A stretch of DNA of 64,000 nt from assembly GCF_003046185.1 (NCBI RefSeq), contig NZ_PZZL01000009.1:124001-188000 (forward strand), in the 5' to 3' direction. The notes beneath the pieces were generated by a model, which saw only the letters and a program-made list of their open reading frames with translations, was not told the origin of the DNA and ran no database searches. Shown here piece after piece: positions 58,225 through 64,000 of the stretch; position 1 is the stretch's first letter, and every line of letters starts with the position of its first letter. The position numbers and the translations under genes were made by a program. Origin of the DNA: Phreatobacter oligotrophus. Lineage in GTDB: Bacteria; Pseudomonadota; Alphaproteobacteria; Rhizobiales; Phreatobacteraceae.

Positions 58225-58740
58225 TCAGTTGTCTTCCTGGCTGCAGGGCAGGATCAGCGGCTCATGGCCCGTGGCGGCGAGGAACGTCACCAGATCCTCG
58301 CGGCGGATCGAGGTGGTCGCCGTGTTCTCGAGCGGGTGATAGTTCAGGATCCCGTGGCGCATCATCGCCGCGTCCAGCACGACGGTGACCTGCGCCGCCG
58401 TGTCGCAGATCGCCCCGAAGGGCGTCACCGACCCCGGTTTCACACCCCAGACCTCCTCCAGGAGCTCGCCCGAGCCGAAGGACAGCCGCCCCGAGGCGCC
58501 GATCACCTCGTGGAGGCGCTTCAGGTCGATCACCGCGTCGCCCAGCGCCACCACCAGGAACAGCCGGCCCTTCTTGTCCTTGAGGAAGAGGTTCTTGGTG
58601 TGCCCGCCGGGGATGCTCTCCTTGACGTGCCGGCTCTCCGCGACGGTGAAGACGGCCTCGTGTTCGTGCGTCGTGGTGACGATGCCGAGGCGGTCGAACA
58701 GGGCGAAGAGGGCGGCACGGCGCGCGGCGGTATCGGTCAT
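58225..58740 (-). CDS. Prolyl-tRNA editing-family deacylase (YbaK/ProXp-ala-like)
   Basis: The 171-residue product belongs to the stand-alone INS-like editing domains related to bacterial ProRS. Blocks [35 protein letters not shown] with the essential Lys, and [24 protein letters not shown] are diagnostic. ProXp-ala type members remove alanine mischarged onto tRNA-Pro. ATG 58740 gives the usual N-terminus. It is 22 bases downstream of the TlpA-like gene on the same strand. Confidence 0.88.
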   Translation of the reverse strand: MTDTAARRAALFALFDRLGIVTTTHEHEAVFTVAESRHVKESIPGGHTKNLFLKDKKGRLFLVVALGDAVIDLKRLHEVIGASGRLSFGSGELLEEVWGVKPGSVTPFGAICDTAAQVTVVLDAAMMRHGILNYHPLENTATTSIRREDLVTFLAATGHEPLILPCSQEDN

Positions 58741-58762
58741 CTGGATTGGTCCGGACAGCGGC

Positions 58763-59392
58763 CTAGTTGTCGAGGGCGGTGCGCACGAGGCGAAGCGCAT
58801 CCTCGCTCGCCCATTCGGCGGGCCCTGCGAGAAAGCCAAGCTCGCAGCCCTGTGCGTCGATCAGCAGCGTCGTCGGCATGCCGAAGGCGCGGCCGGCGGT
58901 CTTCAGGTCCTGGAAGATGCGGGCGCTGTGGTCGTTGTAATTGGCCAGCTTGGCGATGCCGGTCTCTTTCAGCCAGGTCGTGGCGCGGTCAGGATGGCGC
59001 GTGTCGATGTTCACCGCCACCACCTCGAAGCGCTCGCCGCCAAGCGTCTCCTGCAACCGGTCGAGGGCGGGCATCTCGTGCCGGCAGGGCGCGCACCAGG
59101 TGGCCCAGAGGTTGAGCAGCACCATGCGGCCACGGAAATCGGCCATGGTGAGCTGGCGTCCGTCAGGCCCCTTGAAGGCGAGGTTCGGCGCAACCATCGG
59201 CGACTCGGTGACCTTGAAGGCCGCCAGTTCGCCGCGAGCCAGCGGCTGGAGCTTGGCCGCCGTGGCACGGGCCGCAGTGCAGGCCTGAGCCGATGCATTG
59301 CGCGCCGGCCCGCCCGTCCAGTAGAAGGCCATACCACCGGCGCCCAGACCGATCAGTCCTGCCAGGAGGATGGTCATGCGGGCGCGGGACAA
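58763..59392 (-). CDS. TlpA-family membrane-anchored thiol-disulfide reductase
   Basis: Thioredoxin-like protein of 209 residues with one N-terminal anchor ([20 protein letters not shown], 6-25) and the catalytic domain in the periplasm. The active site is WCAPC (Cys100, Cys103) within [17 protein letters not shown]. TlpA was described in Bradyrhizobium for cytochrome oxidase copper-site assembly. Two extra cysteines (38 and near 188) fit the TlpA subgroup. It faces argH across a 29-base gap, a conserved arrangement in many relatives. Confidence 0.9.
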   Translation of the reverse strand: MSRARMTILLAGLIGLGAGGMAFYWTGGPARNASAQACTAARATAAKLQPLARGELAAFKVTESPMVAPNLAFKGPDGRQLTMADFRGRMVLLNLWATWCAPCRHEMPALDRLQETLGGERFEVVAVNIDTRHPDRATTWLKETGIAKLANYNDHSARIFQDLKTAGRAFGMPTTLLIDAQGCELGFLAGPAEWASEDALRLVRTALDN

Positions 59393-59421
59393 AAGCTCTT
59401 CTCCTTTGCAGGGACGTGACG

Positions 59422-60819
59422 ATGACCAAAGCCGACACCGCCGGCAATACCATGTGGGGCGGCCGCTACGCGTCCGGCCCGGCCGCCGTGATGGAGGACA
59501 TCAACGTCTCGATCGACTTCGACAAGCGTCTCTATAGGCAGGACATCGCCGGCTCGAAAGCCCATGTGGCGATGCTGGCCGAACAAGGCATCGTGAGCCG
59601 CGATGACGAAGCCGCGATCACCAGGGGCCTCGACAAGGTTCTCGCGGAGATCGAGGGCGGCACCTTTGTCTTCAAGCGGGCGCTCGAGGACATCCACATG
59701 AACGTCGAGGCCCGCCTCGCCGAGATCATCGGCGCGCCCGCCGGCCGCCTGCACACCGCGCGCTCGCGCAACGACCAGGTGGCGACTGATTTCAAGCTCT
59801 GGGTGCGCGACGCCGTCGATGGCCTCGATGCCCAGCTGAAGGACCTGCAGAAGGCCCTGGCCGAGAAGGCTCTTGCCGAAGCCGCCACCGTCATGCCCGG
59901 CTTCACCCACCTGCAGGTGGCCCAGCCCACCACCTTCGGCCACCACCTGCTCGCCTATGTCGAGATGGTCGGGCGCGACCGCGGTCGCCTCACAGATGCC
60001 CGCAAGCGCCTCAACGAGAGCCCGCTGGGGGCCGCCGCGCTCTGCGGCACCTCCTTCCCCATCGACCGGCACATGACCGCCGCGGCGCTCGGCTTCGACC
60101 GTCCGACCGCCAACTCGCTCGACTCCGTGGCCGACCGCGACTTCGTCATGGAGAGCCTCGCCGCAGCCACCATCACCGCGGTGCATCTCTCCCGCCTGGC
60201 GGAGGAGATCGTCATCTGGTGCTCCTCGCCCTTCTCTTTCGTGAGCCTGTCGGATGCCTTCTCCACCGGCTCCTCGATCATGCCGCAGAAGCGCAACCCG
60301 GACGCGGCGGAACTGGTGCGCGCCAAGGTCGGGCGCGTCCTCGGCGCCTTCAACGCCATCGTCGTGGTGCTCAAGGGCCTGCCGCTGACCTACCAGAAGG
60401 ACATGCAGGAGGATAAGGAGCCGACCATGGACGCGCTGGCCTCCCTGTCCCTGGCCATCGCCGCCACGGCCGGCATGGTCCGCGACATGAAGGCCAATGC
60501 TGCCGTCATGAAGAAGGCCGCGGGCCAGGGCTACTCCACCGCCACCGACCTTGCCGACTGGTGCGTGCGCTCACTCGGCATTCCCTTCCGCGAGAGCCAC
60601 CACATCGCGGCCAAGGCGGTGGGCGTCGCCTCCGCCAAGGGCCTGCCGCTGCACAAGCTGTCGCTGGCCGACATGCAGGGCGTCGACAAGCGCATCACCG
60701 CGGATGTCTTCTCGGTGCTTTCGGTGTCGAAATCGGTGGCGAGCCGCACCAGCTATGGCGGTACGGCGCCGAAGAACGTGCGGATGCAGGCGAAGCGCTG
60801 GCTGAAGAGGCTCGGCTGA
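59422..60819 (+). CDS. argH: Argininosuccinate lyase
   Basis: Last enzyme of arginine biosynthesis, splitting argininosuccinate to arginine and fumarate, 465 residues. The fumarase/aspartase-superfamily signature [12 protein letters not shown] is at about 283-294, [12 protein letters not shown] marks the active-site Ser/Asn region and [12 protein letters not shown] carries the catalytic His. ATG 59422 aligns with the family start (MWGGRYASG soon after). The frame is open 43 codons upstream without similarity. Confidence 0.97.
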   Translation: MTKADTAGNTMWGGRYASGPAAVMEDINVSIDFDKRLYRQDIAGSKAHVAMLAEQGIVSRDDEAAITRGLDKVLAEIEGGTFVFKRALEDIHMNVEARLAEIIGAPAGRLHTARSRNDQVATDFKLWVRDAVDGLDAQLKDLQKALAEKALAEAATVMPGFTHLQVAQPTTFGHHLLAYVEMVGRDRGRLTDARKRLNESPLGAAALCGTSFPIDRHMTAAALGFDRPTANSLDSVADRDFVMESLAAATITAVHLSRLAEEIVIWCSSPFSFVSLSDAFSTGSSIMPQKRNPDAAELVRAKVGRVLGAFNAIVVVLKGLPLTYQKDMQEDKEPTMDALASLSLAIAATAGMVRDMKANAAVMKKAAGQGYSTATDLADWCVRSLGIPFRESHHIAAKAVGVASAKGLPLHKLSLADMQGVDKRITADVFSVLSVSKSVASRTSYGGTAPKNVRMQAKRWLKRLG

Positions 60820-60941
60820 GCCGGCTGATCACGAAGCCGTGACGCAGGGGAAGGGTTCTGGTTGTAACGACCGGGCCCTCATGCGCCGTACCCTCCACAA
60901 GCCGACCGCCAGACAAGGCGGCGGCATGACGGAGGGTCCCC

Positions 60942-61952
60942 ATGTCTCTTTTCCCCGTGCTGAACCGAACGCCCGCATTTCTGAGCCTCGTCCTGTCCGC
61001 CGCGGCTATCGTGCCGTTCGGCGCCGCCTCGGCGCAGGACTTCGATCCCGCGCCGATCGTCGAGATCATGCGCGCCAATGCCGGGCCTGGCACGCATCGC
61101 CCGAGCGGCGCCAAGGGCCAGTGCTACGCCGCCGAATTCGTCCCCTCGGCCGCCGCGCGCGACCTCTCCAAGGCGGTGATCTTCACGCGGAACACGCCCG
61201 CCCTCGTCCGTTTCTCGGTGGGCGGCGGCAATCCCAATGTCGCCGACGGCTCGCGCGGCGGCAATCGCGGCCTCTCCATTCGCATCGACGGTGACGGGCC
61301 CGGCCAGACCGAATTCGTCATGGTCAATGCGCCGGTCAACTTCGCCAAGACCCCGGCGCAGATGCTGGCCTTCCTCGAGTCGCGCCGCCCCGGCGCCAAT
61401 GGCCAGCCCGACCAGGACAAGATCCGCGCCTTCAACGAGGCGAATCCGGAGACGCTGGCGCAGGGGCGCTATCTCGCCAGCCAGCCGATCCCGGGCTCCT
61501 GGGTCGGCGTGAACTACTGGGCGCTGCACGCCTACACGCTGACCAATGCCACCGGCGCCCGCCAGGTCGTCCGCTTCCGCTGGGAGCCGCTCGACGGCCG
61601 CGTCGACCTCACCGATGACGAGGCCCGCGCCAAGCCGCGCGACTTCCTCGCCGCCGAGATCGCCGGCCGCCTCGCGGCGAACCGGCCCACGGGCCTGCGC
61701 ATGATGGCGATCATCGGCCGTCCCGGCGATCCGACCAATGATGTGACCCGTCGCTGGGACGACGAGGATACGCGCCGCGCCGTCGAGCTCGGCGTCCTGC
61801 ATGTGCGCGCCGCCACCGACGCCGCCCGCTGCGACAGCCAGATCTTCGCGCCGACCATTCTCGCGGATGGCATCGACGGCCCGGCCGAGGACCCGATGTT
61901 CGCCGTCCGAACGCCGGCCTACGCCATCTCCATCACCAAGCGGCAGAACTGA
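60942..61952 (+). CDS. Catalase-family peroxidase-like protein with altered distal site, exported
   Basis: A 336-residue secreted protein (Sec signal to about residue 31, ASAQ) of the small-subunit catalase-like (SrpA) family. Family landmarks are VRFSVGGGNPNVADGS and the proximal haem segment Arg323-x3-Tyr327 (RTPAYAIS), which is intact. The distal motif, normally R-x2-HAKG with the catalytic His, reads RPSGAKG, so position 56 is Gly. Without that His classical catalase activity is unlikely, although haem can still bind. A sulphur-oxidation gene cluster is convergent with it. Confidence 0.82.
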   Translation: MSLFPVLNRTPAFLSLVLSAAAIVPFGAASAQDFDPAPIVEIMRANAGPGTHRPSGAKGQCYAAEFVPSAAARDLSKAVIFTRNTPALVRFSVGGGNPNVADGSRGGNRGLSIRIDGDGPGQTEFVMVNAPVNFAKTPAQMLAFLESRRPGANGQPDQDKIRAFNEANPETLAQGRYLASQPIPGSWVGVNYWALHAYTLTNATGARQVVRFRWEPLDGRVDLTDDEARAKPRDFLAAEIAGRLAANRPTGLRMMAIIGRPGDPTNDVTRRWDDEDTRRAVELGVLHVRAATDAARCDSQIFAPTILADGIDGPAEDPMFAVRTPAYAISITKRQN

Positions 61953-61976
61953 AGCCGGCAAACAAGGCGCAGCGGG

Positions 61977-62294
61977 TCAGCTCACGCTGATCCGCTGCGT
62001 TGCGCGGTACTCGCGCCCGTCCTCCTCGCGCCAGACGAAGGTGAGCGCCGTCGCCTTCTCGAAGCGGGCGATGAAGGCGAGATAGGGATTGGCCGAAGTG
62101 CCGTTCCTCAGGTCCGCGGCGAAGAGCAGTTCGCCATCGGCCAGCGCCTCGAAGCGAACGATCATCTTGCGCGGCACGGTCTGGCCGTTCTGCTGGCGCA
62201 GGCCCGTTTCCATCGGGTGGTCGATCAGCGTGCGGATCTCGACCGGCTCGCCGGCCCTGGCGCTCGCCGGCATGCGGATGCGGGGTGTGCTCAT
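61977..62294 (-). CDS. soxZ: SoxZ, thiosulfate-oxidation carrier subunit
   Basis: Periplasmic carrier half of SoxYZ, 105 residues. The sequence opens STPRIRMPASARAGEPVEIRTLIDHPMETG and keeps the VFVWREEDGREYRA-type C-terminal strand of SoxZ. SoxZ pairs with SoxY, which carries the sulphur on a C-terminal Cys. The gene lies 113 bases downstream of soxY on the same strand, separated by a palindromic repeat. soxXA, soxB and soxCD are not in this window and may lie to the right. Confidence 0.92.
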   Translation of the reverse strand: MSTPRIRMPASARAGEPVEIRTLIDHPMETGLRQQNGQTVPRKMIVRFEALADGELLFAADLRNGTSANPYLAFIARFEKATALTFVWREEDGREYRATQRISVS

Positions 62295-62307
62295 CGTCCG
62301 CTCCTCC

Positions 62308-62408
62308 AGAGCATCATCCCATCAAGTGGACACCGGTTGATGGACAAGATGATGCGAAAAAACAATGACCTACAGCGGGCCGATCTGATGCAGTCAGATC
62401 GGCCGCTC
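62308..62408. repeat. Mosaic palindromic repeat (rhizobial RIME-like) between soxY and soxZ
   Basis: Nested inverted repeats 62311-62318/62348-62355 and 62319-62325/62337-62343 form one hairpin, and 62378-62388/62394-62404 an 11-bp second one. The text AGAGCATCATCCC...GTGGACACCGGTT resembles the intergenic mosaic elements widespread in Rhizobium and Brucella relatives. The right end touches the soxY stop codon. Confidence 0.75.
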
Positions 62409-62860
62409 TAGGTCAGGCAGCCGCCGGTGCTCACCGCCACGCGCGCGGCGGCGCGGCGCACCGAGCCGTCGGCCATGCGCGCATAGGCAAGCAGCACCTG
62501 GCCTTCGGCGAGGCGGATCCGAGCGCTCACCTCGGCGCGGGCGAGGCCCGCCCCGAGCTGGTAGCTCGCGACCCCCGGCGTCGGGTTGCGGGTGGCGAAG
62601 AGATGGATCGCCGTGCAGCGGTCATCCCCTCGCATGGCCGAATGGACCGTGACGGTGACCGGCACGAAGGCGCCGTTCTCCGCTGTTTCCGGGACCTTCA
62701 GCGTGATGCCGCCCTCCGAGGCCTCGGCGGCGCCGACCTTCTCGCGGATGGCCGCTGTGACCTCCGCTGGAATGGCTTCGCTCGCCGCCGCGCCCTTGAG
62801 CGCGACGAGCCCGAGGAGACCGCCGATGGCGAGCCGCCGGTCGATCATGATCCCGCTCAC
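62408..62860 (-). CDS. soxY: SoxY-like thiosulfate-oxidation carrier subunit with altered tail
   Basis: SoxY-like carrier of 150 residues. It has a Tat-like/Sec signal (DRRLAIGGLLGLVALKGAAAS) and the SoxY fold. Canonical SoxY ends GGCGG, whose Cys on a flexible arm holds the sulphur substrate; here the end is VSTGGCLT, so the Cys is kept but Gly-Gly is replaced by Leu-Thr. GTG 62860 overlaps the preceding stop as GTGA, and ATG 62848 is an alternative start. The 3' end abuts a palindromic repeat. The product should be exported with bound SoxZ. Confidence 0.82.
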   Translation of the reverse strand: MSGIMIDRRLAIGGLLGLVALKGAAASEAIPAEVTAAIREKVGAAEASEGGITLKVPETAENGAFVPVTVTVHSAMRGDDRCTAIHLFATRNPTPGVASYQLGAGLARAEVSARIRLAEGQVLLAYARMADGSVRRAAARVAVSTGGCLT

Positions 62861-64000
62861 GAGAAGGCATCCTTGGTGATGCTGGCATACCAGGCGTCGG
62901 CGTAGAGCGCCTCCAGCCGGCGCTGCTCGCGCTGCTGGGCGAGCGGACCGCGCGGCGACACGCCGCCCGAATTCGGCGTCTCTGCGAAGCCGGTCTCGGT
63001 CGGGCGGAACACGCCGACGACGGAGATGCCGTACTCGTCGCCGACATGGCTGTAGCAGGTGTTGAAATAGACGGTCGGACCGGGCGCCGGGCGGCCTTCC
63101 AGGGCCGCGGCAGCCGCTGCCACCGCGACCTTCGAGGTCGAGTTGGCGATGTAGCCCGACTTCGGCATGACCTGCCCGATATTGGCGTCGCCGAAGACGT
63201 GGATGTCGCGCGCCCGCACCGACTCGAAGGTCAGCGGGTTCACCGGCACCCAGCCGGTCTCGTTGGTGAGGCCGGCATCGATGGCGATCTTCGCCGCCGA
63301 CTGCGGCGGGATGACATTGCCGACATCGACCTTGTGGCGCGTGCCGAGTTCGGTCTCGAAGACCTTCTCGCGCGCGTCGACCTTGGTCACCCGGCCGTCC
63401 TTGTTCAGCGGCACCCACTCGATCATGCCCGGATAGAGCTCGTTCCAGGCATCCTGGAACAGGCCCTGCTTGGAGAACGCGTCCTTGGCGTCGAGGGCGA
63501 TGATCTTCGCTCGCGGCTTGTGCTTCTTCAGATAGCTCGCGACCATGCTGATCCGCTCGTAGGGGCCGGGCGGGCAGCGGAACGGGTTCGGCGGGATGGC
63601 GAAGCCGACGACGCCGCCATCGGGCAGCGCCTCGAGCTGGCGGCGCAGCAGAGTCGTCTGCTCGCCAGCGCCGGGGACCCAGGCATGGGGCAGCGCCTCG
63701 GCGGCGGCCTCATTGTAGCCCTCGATGGCGTTCCAGCGAATGGCGATGCCTGGCGACAGGATCAGCTTGTCGTAAGGCACGGTCTGGCCGCCGCGCAGCC
63801 GCACGGTCTTGGCGGTTGCATCGATCCCATCCGCCCAGTCCTGCACGACGCGGACGCCGCGGGCCTTCAGCCCATCATAGGAATGGGTGATCTGCGGCAG
63901 GGTGCGCTCGCCCGCCAGCAGCAGGTTGCCATAGGGGCAGGTGACGAAGGTGGCCTTCGGCTCGATCAGCGTCACGTCGAGGCGCGGGAAGGCGATGCGG
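62857..64000 (-). CDS. Flavocytochrome-c sulfide dehydrogenase-type flavoprotein (SoxF/FccB), 5' truncated
   Basis: C-terminal 380 residues of an FAD disulfide-reductase-fold protein, whose start lies beyond the right edge; the frame is open through base 64000 (RIAFPRLDVTLIEP). The family markers are VTLIEPKATFVTCPYGN, YDKLILSPGIAIRW, the VFGDANIG FAD segment and the FCSD C-terminal domain with PTVYFNTCYSHVGDEYGISV. FCSD oxidises sulfide; as SoxF it reactivates SoxYZ. It is the upstream partner of soxY with a four-base overlap, and the GTG at 63975 is internal. Confidence 0.88.
   Translation of the reverse strand, partial: RIAFPRLDVTLIEPKATFVTCPYGNLLLAGERTLPQITHSYDGLKARGVRVVQDWADGIDATAKTVRLRGGQTVPYDKLILSPGIAIRWNAIEGYNEAAAEALPHAWVPGAGEQTTLLRRQLEALPDGGVVGFAIPPNPFRCPPGPYERISMVASYLKKHKPRAKIIALDAKDAFSKQGLFQDAWNELYPGMIEWVPLNKDGRVTKVDAREKVFETELGTRHKVDVGNVIPPQSAAKIAIDAGLTNETGWVPVNPLTFESVRARDIHVFGDANIGQVMPKSGYIANSTSKVAVAAAAAALEGRPAPGPTVYFNTCYSHVGDEYGISVVGVFRPTETGFAETPNSGGVSPRGPLAQQREQRRLEALYADAWYASITKDAFS

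Overview
The window is a 64-kb stretch of GC-rich chromosome from an alphaproteobacterium, most likely a Hyphomicrobiales (Rhizobiales) member. The inference rests on the C-terminal half of PhyR at the left edge, an HWE histidine kinase, EcfG-type promoter matches (GGAAC-N16-CGTT), many Tat-exported solute-binding proteins, a sox cluster and a mosaic palindromic repeat of rhizobial type. No phage genes, insertion sequences or CRISPR arrays were seen. The only RNA gene called with confidence is tRNA-Thr(CGT) at 8936-9011.

Layout. 1-1258: PhyR (cut by the edge), a 52-residue membrane peptide and a stand-alone receiver protein. 1277-8882: a ureide/amide-type island, with a racemase-family protein plus deacetylase on the minus strand, divergent from a PotABCD-like ABC transporter, a PuuE-type deacetylase and a beta-propeller protein. 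9047-25286: an amino-acid/imino-acid island with a metallo-hydrolase, a seven-gene operon (solute-binding protein, two permeases, a three-subunit FAD/2Fe-2S dehydrogenase and a DapA-family enzyme), an ABC ATPase, a DUF6282 protein, a GntR regulator, a second amino-acid uptake pair, a phosphotriesterase-family protein, a second DapA-family enzyme and a 968-residue protein that fuses all three dehydrogenase subunits. 25283-32939: a second GntR-controlled island with M20 amidohydrolase, ornithine-cyclodeaminase homologue, IlvD-type dehydratase and a third DapA-family enzyme, divergent from a Bug-type binding protein and an RraA-family protein. 32887-36421: EmrAB-type efflux with its TetR regulator. 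36426-38607: a compact stress cluster of two very small proteins, a Gsp26-like flavin-fold protein and an HWE kinase, with EcfG-type promoter matches at each unit. 38717-64000: mostly core genes (denD, sfsA, pckA, tadD-like, metC, rhomboid, phhB, argH, tlpA-like, thioredoxin-TPR protein, AMACR/enoyl-CoA hydratase), a LysR-RidA-aminotransferase insert at 41.1-43.6 kb, a catalase-like protein, and soxZ, soxY and the start-less flavoprotein gene running off the right edge.

How it works together. The left two thirds is dominated by uptake systems for small organic nitrogen compounds, each tied to a regulator and to oxidative, hydrolytic or aldolase/dehydratase enzymes. The repeated combination of a three-part FAD/2Fe-2S dehydrogenase with a DapA-family enzyme recalls D-hydroxyproline or opine catabolism, but the substrates cannot be read from the sequence. 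The scattered EcfG-type promoters link the small-protein and kinase cluster to the PhyR pathway whose regulator sits at the left edge. The most noteworthy points are the split and fused versions of one enzyme complex within 12 kb, the back-to-back stress promoters with tiny proteins, a racemase lacking both catalytic cysteines, a catalase homologue lacking its distal histidine, and a SoxY whose GGCGG tail is altered right where a palindromic repeat abuts the gene.
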